Part shown: positions 30,934-39,372 of the stretch, one piece after another
Position numbering within the stretch: position 1 is the stretch's first letter
Layout: the number at the start of each line of letters is the position of its first letter
From: Halanaerobiales bacterium
GTDB lineage: Bacteria > Bacillota > Halanaerobiia > Halanaerobiales > DTU029
DNA length: 64,000 nt
Reading direction: 5' to 3'
Assembly: GCA_029981855.1 (NCBI GenBank)
Contig: JARRCS010000007.1
Coordinates: 1 to 64,000 of the forward strand
Position numbers and translations under genes: made by a program
The notes under the pieces: model-generated
Told to the model about the DNA's origin: nothing
Seen by the model: the letters and a program-made list of their open reading frames with translations, nothing else
Database searches by the model: none

Positions 30934-31371
30934 TTAGCTTGTCCGGTTTTGACCGGTTAAACTCCAACTAATCTTTAAATTATTTTCGCTAGTATAATGA
31001 CCATTTAAGTAGAGACTATACTGAATAAAGATTTTACCTTTCTCTCCGAAAATATCTAATTCAAGAGCCTTTGTCTTAACCTCCAGACTCAAGTCACCAT
31101 AAACACCGCTTGTAACCCTGCCCACTTCAAAAGACTGGTGCATGGGAGCGGGCTCTCCCCGCAAAAGAAAAATCCTGCCGGTTTCAGGATCGATTTTTAT
31201 TGTCGTCCGGGCACCCGCTATACCTTCGGAAAAATCCTGATAGACAAGATAGCACTGCCTGTTTTTAAAGTATAGATTCCCCTCGCCTTCGTATTTAAGG
31301 TAATCCTCTTTGGGTGAATTCCCGGCAATCTTCTGCCGGTTAGAAATCCTCAATCTTACTTGGCGGGCCAT
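30934..31371 (-). CDS. DUF1934 (YwiB-like) beta-barrel protein
   Basis: A 145-residue soluble protein, mostly beta strands: VRLRISNRQKI, KYEGEGNLYFKN, TTIKIDPETGRIFLLRGEPAPMHQSF and a C-terminal strand SLYLNGHYTSENNLKI. This fits the DUF1934/YwiB family, a calycin-like barrel of unknown function. It is located upstream of pyrG as in several Firmicutes. Confidence 0.8.
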   Translation of the reverse strand: MARQVRLRISNRQKIAGNSPKEDYLKYEGEGNLYFKNRQCYLVYQDFSEGIAGARTTIKIDPETGRIFLLRGEPAPMHQSFEVGRVTSGVYGDLSLEVKTKALELDIFGEKGKIFIQYSLYLNGHYTSENNLKISWSLTGQNRTS

Positions 31372-31390
31372 ATCATTACCTTCTTAGCTC

Positions 31391-31456
31391 AAATTTATGC
31401 CTCACTATCGTTCGGCAATAACTGCAAATAGATGCTGGAGAGATGTTTGGAAATAG
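31391..31456 (-). repeat. Dispersed intergenic repeat, copy F
   Basis: AAATTTATGCCTCACTATCG TTCGGCAATAACTGCAAATA GATGCTGGAGAGATGTTTGG. Very close to copies D and E. It lies between the DUF1934 gene and the terminator of the flavodoxin gene. Confidence 0.75.
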
Positions 31457-31494
31457 AAAAAAGCCACAGTACTGGGTATGCCAAACTGTGGCAC
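31457..31494 (-). terminator. Terminator of the flavodoxin-like gene
   Basis: Minus strand GCCACAGT ... ACTGTGGC followed by TTTTTT; an eight-bp perfect stem. Confidence 0.85.
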
Positions 31495-31541
31495 CAAAAT
31501 TATTATATACTAATTATCTGCCTTTTACAAGAGGGGGATTT

Positions 31542-31943
31542 TTAAAGTTGCTGGCCGAAACTAACAGCCTCTTTTCTGTTCTTTAAACTGGCAAAGTTCT
31601 TGACTATACAGCCGAGCTTCTCCAATTCACCCATCAACAGTTTAAGGGCCTTAGTGGTAGCAAAAGCCCTCGGGGTAACAAAAGCAATTGCTGTTTTACC
31701 GGCGGTTCTCTTACATTCGCTCAAAAAGGGACCGATATCCCCGGCAATCTTTCCTTTAAAAAAACCCCTGGTAGGACTGCCTGCCAGAATGAGGTCATAA
31801 GGAAAAAAGGTTACCATTTTACTCCTTTCCCCCGTACTAATAAGATCAACCTGATGGCCGTTACCTCTCGCTCCCTCTGCAATACCCCGGGCAATCTCTG
31901 CGATATTGCCTTCCTCTGAATGGATAATTAAAATCTTCTGCAT
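31542..31943 (-). CDS. Flavodoxin-like protein
   Basis: A 133-residue flavodoxin fold: ILIIHSEEGNIAEIARGIAEGA at the phosphate loop, LILAGSPTRGFFKGKI for the second FMN loop, then a Rossmann-like end. The phosphate loop (SEEGN) departs from the usual SxTGNT, so FMN binding is likely but weaker evidence. It may act in electron transfer or as a menaquinone-type oxidoreductase. It is a single gene with its own terminator. Confidence 0.8.
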   Translation of the reverse strand: MQKILIIHSEEGNIAEIARGIAEGARGNGHQVDLISTGERSKMVTFFPYDLILAGSPTRGFFKGKIAGDIGPFLSECKRTAGKTAIAFVTPRAFATTKALKLLMGELEKLGCIVKNFASLKNRKEAVSFGQQL

Positions 31944-32103
31944 GATACCATCCCCTCAATTTTTGCTTCAGGTCAATATATAAATACCAGAGTATATGGA
32001 TTCAGTAAATGGAAAAACCTATTAAAATTATATCATATTAATGTTGAATTTTAAATAACCTTTGAATAAATTAACTTCGATTAAGCAAATTTTATTTTAA
32101 TAC

Positions 32104-32162
32104 CTTCAAACAACTGCAAATAGTTGTTGGAAAGATGTTTGCAAACATCTATTTATAGTTTC
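32104..32162. repeat. Dispersed repeat, copy G, in inverted form
   Basis: AACTGCAAATAGTTGTTGGA AAGATGTTTGCAAACATCTA TTTATAGTTT: the D/E/F-type core followed by the A/B/C-type core in opposite orientation, making an imperfect palindrome centred near 32140. Confidence 0.65.
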
Positions 32163-32172
32163 TACCCTACTC

Positions 32173-32203
32173 AAAAAAAAGCAGAGGAATTAATCCCCTG
32201 CTG
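32173..32203 (-). terminator. Terminator of the pdo-trxA unit
   Basis: Minus strand AGCAGGGGA TTAAT TCCTCTGCT followed by TTTTTTT, 5 bp past the trxA stop. Confidence 0.8.
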
Positions 32204-32207
32204 CTCT

Positions 32208-32528
32208 TTATCCTATTCCTAATTTCTTTACCAGACTGTTTTTGGGCATATATCCTGTTACCTTATTTTTAACCTTGCCATCTTCAAATAGGATTAAGGT
32301 TGGAATACTCATTATCCCATAGCGGGCAGCCGTTGATTGATTAGCATCTACATCCAGCTTACATACCTTTACCTTATCCTCATACTCCCTTGCTATCTGT
32401 TCTACAACCGGTGCAACCATCCGGCACGGTCCACACCATTCTGCCCAAAAGTCAACTAAAACCGGTTTATCAGCCTTTAATACCTCACGGCTAAAATTAC
32501 CATCATTTACTTCTATTGGTCTTGCCAT
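32208..32528 (-). CDS. trxA: Thioredoxin
   Basis: A 106-residue thioredoxin with the active site DFWAEWCGPCRMVAP (near residue 30) and the cis-Pro in SIPTLILFEDG. It reduces protein disulfides, supporting ribonucleotide reductase and peroxidases. It is 20 bp after the PDO-like gene and ends at a terminator, so both form one unit. Confidence 0.96.
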   Translation of the reverse strand: MARPIEVNDGNFSREVLKADKPVLVDFWAEWCGPCRMVAPVVEQIAREYEDKVKVCKLDVDANQSTAARYGIMSIPTLILFEDGKVKNKVTGYMPKNSLVKKLGIG

Positions 32529-32548
32529 CTGTAATCTCTCCTTTCAAT

Positions 32549-33196
32549 TTATGAAATTGCCTGGTTAATCTTATCAAGTATCACCTGGGCGGGAACTGCA
32601 CCCACCTGTTCAGCTGCACCGTTATTAATTACTGTTTTAGGAACACCGGATACATTATACTTCTCCGATAATTCCCTGAATTCAATCGCTTCAATCATCT
32701 CGCCCCTGATCCGGGGATTAACCATAGACATCTGATGGGCAATCCTTACCGCCCTGGGACAATAGGGACAGGTAGGGGTTATAAATACCTGCAGTAATAC
32801 ATCATCTTCAATCTCCTTGACCGATTCAATGATATCTTCAGGAAGATCAGGTGAGTTATTGGAAATATCGATTATATCCTCAATTAGAGTATTAAATTCG
32901 TAACCGGAAGGTATACCATAAAAATGAACACTCAGGTCATTCCCCTCCTTATCAACAAATATTGTTGCCGGAGCACGGTCAATCCCCAGCCTCTCGGCCT
33001 CTTCGCCACCCAACATATAGGTTTTTAAATTAATCCGGTCATCCAGTGCTGCCAATTCCGTCAACAATTCTTTTGTATCATTACAATACTCACAATTGGT
33101 ATCATCGGCAAAAAAAAGGATATTAACCTCATTACTCAACTTTTCCTGAAAGATATCTTTAATCTTCTTCTGGTCATCCTTACCGATCTTGGCCAT
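32549..33196 (-). CDS. Protein disulfide oxidoreductase with two thioredoxin folds
   Basis: About 215 residues in two tandem thioredoxin folds, each with a CxxC: DDTNCEYCND (near residue 35) and TPTCPYCPRAV (near residue 145); cis-Pro residues follow in RAPATIF and GVPKTVI. This is the PDO/glutaredoxin-like form found in thermophiles and many anaerobes. The ATG at 33196 has GGAAGGAG upstream; a GTG nine bases earlier overlaps that site. It is likely a thioredoxin reductase partner or isomerase. Confidence 0.88.
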   Translation of the reverse strand: MAKIGKDDQKKIKDIFQEKLSNEVNILFFADDTNCEYCNDTKELLTELAALDDRINLKTYMLGGEEAERLGIDRAPATIFVDKEGNDLSVHFYGIPSGYEFNTLIEDIIDISNNSPDLPEDIIESVKEIEDDVLLQVFITPTCPYCPRAVRIAHQMSMVNPRIRGEMIEAIEFRELSEKYNVSGVPKTVINNGAAEQVGAVPAQVILDKINQAIS

Positions 33197-33313
33197 GTTT
33201 TCCACTCCTTCCTGAATAGATGGTCCTGCAAGAAGATTACATTACATATTATAAATCATTTGCTAGATTTTAATGTTAAATAATTTACATTTCAAAAACT
33301 TTTTCTCTTCAGG

Positions 33314-33349
33314 AGAAAAAAAACTAACCCTGAAATTCAGGATTAGTTT
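33314..33349 (-). terminator. Terminator of the aminopeptidase gene
   Basis: Minus strand AACTAATCCTGA ATT TCAGGGTTAGTT then TTTTTT. Confidence 0.85.
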
Positions 33350-33370
33350 GCAATACACGTCATGGCCTGA

Positions 33371-34771
33371 TTAATCGGCAAAGAAGACACTGTATGCCAG
33401 ATAGGTGTTATAAATATCAACCTTACTGGCCACCTCATAAGGGGAGTGCATCGAGAGGAGTGCCGGGCCACAGTCCAGCACATCCATATTATAATTGGCG
33501 AGAAACTGGGCAATGGTACCTCCCCCACCCTCATCTACCTTACCAAGCTCTCCTATCTGCCAGATAATACCACTCCGGTTAAAAAGGGAGCGTATCTTGC
33601 CCATAAACTCAGCAGTAGCCTCAGAAGCCCCTGCTTTACCGCGGGCTCCGGTGTATTTGGTCAAAACAACACCCTTCCCCAGATAGGCAGAATTATTTTT
33701 GGCATAAACATCGGCAAAATTGGGGTCAAAAGCAGCATTAACATCGGCTGATAGGGCCTGGGAGTTTTCAATTATCTTACGTAGGATAAACTCACTATAC
33801 TCTTCATTACTTAGATTCAATATCTCGGCAACCGTATTTTCAAAGAAGTGTGACTGCATACCGGTGCTGCCCATACTCCCTATCTCTTCCTTATCAACCA
33901 GCAGAACCATAGCAGTATGAGCTGGTTTCTCTGTATCAATGATCGCCCTGAGGGCCGTATAACTACAGACCCTATCATCCTGTCCGTAACCAGCCAGCAG
34001 TCCCCGGTCAAAACCTACATCCCTCGTCCTTAAAGCTGGTACAATCTCCAGGTCAGCACTTATCAGGTCTTCCCCGGTAATTCCGTATTTCTCCTTGAGC
34101 AGAGAAAGGATTGCCGCCTTAACTGTCTCCTTCTCCTGCTCCCCCTCCTTATCCTTCTTTTTAGAAGGAATACTACCAATCACCAGATTTAGCTGCTCTC
34201 CGGTAATCCCTTCACTCATCTTCTTTTCCATCTGCTTCTTGCCCAGATGGGGTAAGATATCACTTATGTAGAATACCGGGTCATCTTCCTCCTCCCCAAG
34301 CCGTATCTCTACTTTACTTCCATCCTCTTTAACAATAACACCGTGCAGGGCAAGAGGAATACTGACCCATTGGTACTTCTTAATTCCACCATAATAGTGG
34401 GTATTAAAAAAGGCCAATCCTCCATCTTCATACAGGGGATTGGGTTTTAAATCTATACGGGGAGAATCAATATGGGCCCCGACAATATGCAGACCATCAC
34501 TCAAAGGTTTCTCTCCGATAATAGCAACAATGATTGCCTTTTCCCGGTTAACTTTATAAACCCTGTCTCCTGCTTTTAAAGAAGATAGTTCATCTAGATT
34601 CTTAAACCCCTCTGTTTCTAGAAGTTCTACCGAAGCCCTGATAAATTCCCTCTCCGTCTTGTTGGCTGTTAAAAAATCAGCATATTCCTGATTAAAGGTA
34701 AAGATCTCTTCAATCTCAACATCCTCCATCTCCAACCAGCCGTTCTTAGGTTCATATCCCTTTTCTCCCAT
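33371..34771 (-). CDS. M18-family aminopeptidase
   Basis: A 466-residue metallo-aminopeptidase of the M18 (aspartyl aminopeptidase) type: HIVGAHIDSPRIDLKPNPLY (zinc His and Asp), GYGQDDRVCSYTALRA (bridging Asp), VDKEEIGSMGSTG (catalytic Glu) and the C-terminal MHSPYEVASKVD His ligand. M18 enzymes act as large oligomers removing acidic or other N-terminal residues. Monocistronic, with SD AAGGAGG and its own terminator. Confidence 0.92.
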   Translation of the reverse strand: MGEKGYEPKNGWLEMEDVEIEEIFTFNQEYADFLTANKTEREFIRASVELLETEGFKNLDELSSLKAGDRVYKVNREKAIIVAIIGEKPLSDGLHIVGAHIDSPRIDLKPNPLYEDGGLAFFNTHYYGGIKKYQWVSIPLALHGVIVKEDGSKVEIRLGEEEDDPVFYISDILPHLGKKQMEKKMSEGITGEQLNLVIGSIPSKKKDKEGEQEKETVKAAILSLLKEKYGITGEDLISADLEIVPALRTRDVGFDRGLLAGYGQDDRVCSYTALRAIIDTEKPAHTAMVLLVDKEEIGSMGSTGMQSHFFENTVAEILNLSNEEYSEFILRKIIENSQALSADVNAAFDPNFADVYAKNNSAYLGKGVVLTKYTGARGKAGASEATAEFMGKIRSLFNRSGIIWQIGELGKVDEGGGGTIAQFLANYNMDVLDCGPALLSMHSPYEVASKVDIYNTYLAYSVFFAD

Positions 34772-34824
34772 AAAATAATTCCTCCTTTCTTTAACATTAT
34801 AACCCTTTTTATGAAAATTATCAA

Positions 34825-34863
34825 AGAAAAAAAAGAAGGACTACAGCCTGCCCGCTGTAATCC
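34825..34863 (-). terminator. Terminator of the cyclase-fecR-crp-coiled-coil unit
   Basis: Minus strand GGATTACAG CGGGCAGG CTGTAGTCC followed by TTCTTTTTTTT, about 35 bp past the stop of the acidic protein gene. Confidence 0.75.
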
Positions 34864-34897
34864 CCCGGATTTTTAATATATATCTATCCTGTCCGGC

Positions 34898-35767
34898 CTA
34901 TTCCTCATCGTCCTCTTCTTGACCCTTAGAATTACCACCAGAGTCACCCTGTGAATTATCATCATCTGAGTCATTTTCATCATCATCATTATCCTGATGC
35001 TTATGCTCACTAGCTTTTTCTTTCATTCTTTCGGCCATTTCTTTAGCCTTTTCCGCCTTCTCTTCGGCTTTATTCAACGCCTTTTCCGCCTTATCTGCAA
35101 ACTTCTCTGCGGCTTTCTTAAGTCCCTTCTCTTCCATCTCTTCAGCCTTTTCTTCAGCTTTCTCCGCCTTCTCTTCGGCCTTTTCCAGTATTCTTTCGGC
35201 CTTTTCCTCAAATTTCTCCGCGGCCTTCTCTAAGGCCTCTTCCCTATCTTCATCTCCTTTCTCCTGCCGGATAGCCCCTATTGCCTCTTCCAACTGCTCC
35301 CTATCCTGATTCATTTCCCTATTCTGCAGCAACTCTCTCAGCTCAGCACCACTTACTCCTTCTGCAAAGGCTTCATTAATCAGCTCAATTATTTTCTCCT
35401 GCTCTTCTGGTTCCTTCCCCTCCAGGAGCCGGTCTATTACCTCCTCTTCCAGTCCCCTGATTCTGGCCGTTAACCTGAGCTGAATTCTCTCTGCCGATCT
35501 TACCTGTTCCTCTAATTGAATATGATCCAGTTCAGCCAGCACGTCCTCGATATCCAGCTGACTTTCGTGAATCATCTCCAGTAAATATTCCTGTAACTGC
35601 TGTTTTTCATCCTCATCTAACCCCTGAATACGGCTAATTTTTAGAGATAATTCAACGACCTGATCCATGGGATCGGAATTAACTGTACTATCCTCCGCCT
35701 GGATGGGATATTTAACTAAAGCAAGTAATAAGAATAAAACAAGGAAAATACCAACAGTCTTTTTCAT
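34898..35767 (-). CDS. Secreted acidic coiled-coil protein
   Basis: A 289-residue protein with a signal peptide (KTVGIFLVLFLLLALVKYPIQA), a helical N-terminal half, then a long Ala/Glu/Lys coiled coil with a repeating EKAEEKAEKAEEKAE pattern (residues about 170-255), and an acidic, Asp/Ser/Gly-rich tail ending EEDDEE. No enzyme motif is visible. It should act outside the cytoplasmic membrane. It is the last gene in a run with a CHASE2 cyclase, a FecR protein and a CRP-like regulator and ends at a terminator. The tail composition suits a salt-rich envelope; function unknown. Confidence 0.75.
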   Translation of the reverse strand: MKKTVGIFLVLFLLLALVKYPIQAEDSTVNSDPMDQVVELSLKISRIQGLDEDEKQQLQEYLLEMIHESQLDIEDVLAELDHIQLEEQVRSAERIQLRLTARIRGLEEEVIDRLLEGKEPEEQEKIIELINEAFAEGVSGAELRELLQNREMNQDREQLEEAIGAIRQEKGDEDREEALEKAAEKFEEKAERILEKAEEKAEKAEEKAEEMEEKGLKKAAEKFADKAEKALNKAEEKAEKAKEMAERMKEKASEHKHQDNDDDENDSDDDNSQGDSGGNSKGQEEDDEE

Positions 35768-35857
35768 TTATTGATCCCTCCTGATATATTTTTTAACCTA
35801 TTATTTTTTTGTTAAGCCTATATTATCACGTAAACGGGCCAAAAAATGTGATGGCCG

Positions 35858-36526
35858 TCACCAATTCTCAATCTTTTTGAGAATAAATTTATCCTTATCT
35901 ACCTCAATCAGCCCTTCAGACTCCAGCTTATTCATTACCCTGGTAACAGTCTCCCTTGATGTACCGATAAACTTGGCCAGCTGTTCATGGGTCAGACGCT
36001 CTATTAAAACCAATTCCTTTTCAAACTCACCATCCTTTTCAGCTCTGCGGATAAATAAATTTTTTAACCTGGTCTTTACATCAAGAAAGGCAAGATTTTC
36101 AATATCATTATTGGCCCGGCGCAGGCGGTGGCTTAATTCGACAATTATCCTCAGGGCAACCTCCGGATTTGTCTTAATCAAACTCAGAAAATCATCTTTT
36201 TCTAAGACCATTAAGCTGCTCTCTTTAGTAACCCGGGCTGTAGCCGAACGGCACCTGCCATCAACAATCCCCATCTCTCCAAAAAAATCACCCGCTTTCA
36301 TAATTTCCAAGAGTTTTTCCTTGCCCTCAACCGAGGGCTTAATTATCTGGACCTCACCAGAAATAACAATATAGAAAGCATCAGACAAATCACCTTCAAT
36401 AAACAGAATCTTTCCGGATTGATATTCCCTTATATGGGCTATCTCTCTGATCAAAGATATCTCTTCTCTGTTCAAACCTGAAAATAACGGAACATTACTG
36501 ATCGCAAAACCCTTTTGCCTAATCAT
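35858..36526 (-). CDS. CRP/FNR-family transcriptional regulator
   Basis: A 222-residue regulator: N-terminal cNMP-binding barrel with the phosphate-binding cassette GDFFGEMGIVDGRCRSATA (Gly-Glu and Arg-Ser-Ala in place as in cyclic-nucleotide binders), dimer helix, and a C-terminal winged helix RLTHEQLAKFIGTSRETVTRVMNKLESEGLI. The FNR Cys set is absent, so it is not an iron-sulfur sensor. It overlaps the FecR gene by 8 bp, downstream of a class III cyclase, so cAMP (or cGMP) is the likely ligand. Confidence 0.9.
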   Translation of the reverse strand: MIRQKGFAISNVPLFSGLNREEISLIREIAHIREYQSGKILFIEGDLSDAFYIVISGEVQIIKPSVEGKEKLLEIMKAGDFFGEMGIVDGRCRSATARVTKESSLMVLEKDDFLSLIKTNPEVALRIIVELSHRLRRANNDIENLAFLDVKTRLKNLFIRRAEKDGEFEKELVLIERLTHEQLAKFIGTSRETVTRVMNKLESEGLIEVDKDKFILKKIENW

Positions 36527-37493
36527 CGTTCGCTTCTTCCTCCATTGGTTTCATTGGCTGTTCATCAATATCTTCATCTTCTCCCTTCTCATCATCGTAC
36601 TTTTCTCTATCTTGATAATCTTTAACTTGCTTCCCGTGTTGACCATTCTTCTCATCACTTTTCTCATCCTGTTCACCATCTTCAACAAAATCCTCTTTAT
36701 GTTGCCCTTTCTCATCCTTCTCCCCATCTTCAATCTTTTCCTCGAATTTGTTATTTTCAACCTCCTCGATATCTTTATCCCCTTTTTTATCCTTTTGATG
36801 GTACCCGGAATGGATTTTTTCTCCCTTCTTGATCCATTCACTTACCTCCTTTTCCTCCCAGACTGCCGCTTCCTTTTCATCCATCTTCACCGGGGATGAA
36901 ATCCTGCCGGAACGGGCAATACTCATCTGATTGGTATTTACAATTATACCTTCCTTACCGGAAATAGCCTTAAATTCTACCTTTCCCTCCTTAACCGAAA
37001 GCAGGGTGGAATCCCCATCGGTAAAAACCGAAAACAGGGTACCCCTAACACCGGCAACTGCACTCGGGGTAATCACCTCAAAGCTGGTTATTTCCTGCCA
37101 GAGGTTTTTAAATCTAGCCCAGATTCTCCCGCTCTTCAGTCCTAGGGAAGAACCCCTGGATAAATTTTCTCCGATAATAATCTCACTCCCGGATGATACC
37201 TTAATAAAAATTTCCTTCCCTAAATAAAACTCCAGCCTGCCGTCACTTCCGGTCCTTATTCTATCCCCCGCCCTAATTACGTCCCTGCTAGTAAGCTGTT
37301 GCCACCTCTCTATCCGAAATATACTTAGAAAGTGGCTGACATCCATCCGCTCAACGCTACCTGCGATATGGGTAATATCTATCTGCGGACTATCCTTAAC
37401 CTGAAGAGAACCATTACCGGCCCCGGCTCCGCCCTTTACCAGGACGGTAATTAAGAAAAGAACCAGTAGAGTAAATAAGAATCTTTTCATCAC
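36519..37493 (-). CDS. FecR-domain secreted protein with acidic repetitive tail
   Basis: A 324-residue protein: signal peptide (FLFTLLVLFLITVLVKGGAGA), a FecR-type beta domain (GDRIRTGSDGRLEFYLGKEI, then VITPSAVAGVRGTLFSVFTDG and LLSVKEGKVEF), and a highly charged C-terminal third rich in Glu, Asp and Lys. FecR beta domains outside the membrane often pair with CHASE2 proteins. The stop overlaps the CRP-like gene, and its start overlaps the cyclase stop, so coupling is tight. It may present a signal to the CHASE2 sensor. Confidence 0.85.
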   Translation of the reverse strand: MMKRFLFTLLVLFLITVLVKGGAGAGNGSLQVKDSPQIDITHIAGSVERMDVSHFLSIFRIERWQQLTSRDVIRAGDRIRTGSDGRLEFYLGKEIFIKVSSGSEIIIGENLSRGSSLGLKSGRIWARFKNLWQEITSFEVITPSAVAGVRGTLFSVFTDGDSTLLSVKEGKVEFKAISGKEGIIVNTNQMSIARSGRISSPVKMDEKEAAVWEEKEVSEWIKKGEKIHSGYHQKDKKGDKDIEEVENNKFEEKIEDGEKDEKGQHKEDFVEDGEQDEKSDEKNGQHGKQVKDYQDREKYDDEKGEDEDIDEQPMKPMEEEANDD

Positions 37494-39223
37494 TACTCAC
37501 CCTCGTTTAAACGGTAATAAACTAAATCTTTATTAATTCCCTTTAAAAACCTCTGCTCTTTAATCCAGCCATAACCCTTGATAAATTCGGGTAAACTTAC
37601 GTATGTACTTTCGCCTACTATAATCTCCCCGGCCTTAGCCAGCTCAACAAATAGGGCTGCCTTATTTACTACATCCCCGATAACTGTATAATCCATCCTC
37701 TCCTTTGAACCGATATTCCCCACCAGAACCGGTCCTGAATTTATACCTGCCCCGAGCCTGAAGGGGAGTTCCCCTTTCATAGCCAGTTTCTGAATCTCCC
37801 TTGCCGCCAGCAGGGCCTTCCTGCTGTGATCAGCCACCGGAACAGGGGCGCCGAAAAAAGCCATCACCCCATCTCCCAGGTATTTGTCAAGTGTTCCTTT
37901 ATATTTGAAGATAATCCTGCTGATAGCAGTAAAGGTCCTGTTCAGGTTTACGACAACCTCTTCGGGACTTCTATTTTCTGCATAGGTGGTAAAATCTCGA
38001 ATATCTATAAATAAGACACTGACTGTAATCCGCTCTCCACCCAGTTTGACGGAATCAGGTTTTTTTAACAGTTCATCAATTAGCTCACCTGATAAATAGG
38101 GTGAGAAGGTATCAACCAGATACCTCTTCTCCTTTTCACTGAATAAATACCATCTGAGAAGACTGAAACCATAAAGAATAATTATAGTAATTACGGGTGT
38201 CAGCAGGTGATAATTAAGCCTGTAATAGTAGAAAATAACCAGGTTAAGGACGCAATAAAGGGTTATTGATAGTATCACAAGATAAGCAGACTTTTTCGCA
38301 GAAACCCTGGAAAAGATCATTATCTGGATCAGGGCAGTTAACAGTATGATTAAGAAATTACTAAAAAAGGATAAGTTATAGAAATAATCATTATTTAATA
38401 GACTTAGAACGGCCTGTCCGTTAATCTCTACCCCGTTAAGGTAACCATAACGGGAAAAGGGGGTCATATACCTGTCACCAACACCGGTAATAGCGGTACC
38501 GATTATGACCAGTTTATCCCGGAAAAAACCGTTACTAAAATTCCCTGATAAGAGATCGCTAAAGGAGAGATGGGGAATTGTCCCGGCCGGACCAGCAAAA
38601 CTCAACATAATACTTTCGTTTTTATATTTTAGCTCCCTGCCCAGGTACATCTCTGCCAGTTTCAAGCTGAAGGAAGGATAACTTACTTTCCCATCTTTAA
38701 AATATATAGGTAAGCTGCGGATAATTCCGTCCCGATCCGGCACAAAATTGATATGCCCTAATTCTACCTGATCAGCAAAAATCTTTAAAGGTCTGTTGAT
38801 CCCGGTAACCGTTATATCATCATTATGTAAAGCCCTCTTCAAGTGAATTTTAGCCACTACCGGCAGAACAATATTATCGTATTTTGCTAAAAGTCGAGCC
38901 AGATCTCTATCAGTGTTTTGCTCTGATGGATCGGATAGGATTATATCTAGTCCGATAACCCCGGCCCCCTCTTCCTCTAGAATTTCTATAGCCTGTCCAT
39001 AATAGTACCTGGATATAGGCCATTGGCCCAGCTCCTGCAGGGAACTATCATCAATTACGACCAGGGCCAGGTTATCTACCCTGGGAGGGGTTACAAGGTA
39101 CCTGCTTATCAGTAACAGGTCATCCAACCTGTTTTCCAGCGGTAAAAATAGATTAAAGTAATTTAACAGCAAGATAATTCCCGTAATAATCAAATATGGG
39201 GTTACCCTTTTAGAATCTAACAT
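37493..39223 (-). CDS. CHASE2-domain class III adenylate/guanylate cyclase
   Basis: A 576-residue protein: one N-terminal helix, an extracytoplasmic CHASE2 domain (residues about 30-275, with LALVVIDDSSLQELGQWP and GHINFVPDRDGIIRSLP), three membrane helices (about 285-355), and a cyclase domain (about 395-570). Metal Asp residues D407 (FIDIRDF) and D451 (LGDG) and Lys447 are present, as is Asn520 (GDVVN). The transition-state Arg that should follow (NxAAR) is Leu524 (NKAALFVE). Activity may therefore be low or need a partner. It heads the four-gene unit, behind a TTGCTT/TATAAT promoter. Confidence 0.92.
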   Translation of the reverse strand: MLDSKRVTPYLIITGIILLLNYFNLFLPLENRLDDLLLISRYLVTPPRVDNLALVVIDDSSLQELGQWPISRYYYGQAIEILEEEGAGVIGLDIILSDPSEQNTDRDLARLLAKYDNIVLPVVAKIHLKRALHNDDITVTGINRPLKIFADQVELGHINFVPDRDGIIRSLPIYFKDGKVSYPSFSLKLAEMYLGRELKYKNESIMLSFAGPAGTIPHLSFSDLLSGNFSNGFFRDKLVIIGTAITGVGDRYMTPFSRYGYLNGVEINGQAVLSLLNNDYFYNLSFFSNFLIILLTALIQIMIFSRVSAKKSAYLVILSITLYCVLNLVIFYYYRLNYHLLTPVITIIILYGFSLLRWYLFSEKEKRYLVDTFSPYLSGELIDELLKKPDSVKLGGERITVSVLFIDIRDFTTYAENRSPEEVVVNLNRTFTAISRIIFKYKGTLDKYLGDGVMAFFGAPVPVADHSRKALLAAREIQKLAMKGELPFRLGAGINSGPVLVGNIGSKERMDYTVIGDVVNKAALFVELAKAGEIIVGESTYVSLPEFIKGYGWIKEQRFLKGINKDLVYYRLNEGE

Positions 39224-39242
39224 ATATTATACCCCTGTTTAA

Positions 39243-39272
39243 ATTATAGCACGTTAAAGAATTTAAAAGCAA
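39243..39272 (-). promoter_or_regulatory. Promoter of the CHASE2 cyclase unit
   Basis: Minus strand TTGCTT (39267-39272) and TATAAT (39243-39248), spacer 18. It diverges from the ccdA promoter about 60 bp away. Confidence 0.6.
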
Positions 39273-39302
39273 GGTCCATCATATGGGAAATTATTCTCAT
39301 TA

Positions 39303-39331
39303 TTGTGCTTTTTAAGCTAATATGCTATAAT
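39303..39331 (+). promoter_or_regulatory. Promoter of ccdA-tlpA
   Basis: TTGTGC (39303-39308) and TATAAT (39326-39331) with a 17-base spacer, about 40 bp before the ATG. Confidence 0.65.
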
Positions 39332-39372
39332 TGAATATATAAATAAATAGATATAGAAGGACTGATCAAATT

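Noticed and set aside
30934-31371. DUF1934 protein as a lipocalin-type transporter
   Set aside because: No signal peptide and the pattern fits YwiB-like soluble barrels better.
34997-35233. Plus-strand frame rich in Phe and Leu opposite the acidic coiled-coil gene
   Set aside because: It is the antisense of a Glu/Lys-rich repeat, which always yields such hydrophobic frames; no start signal.
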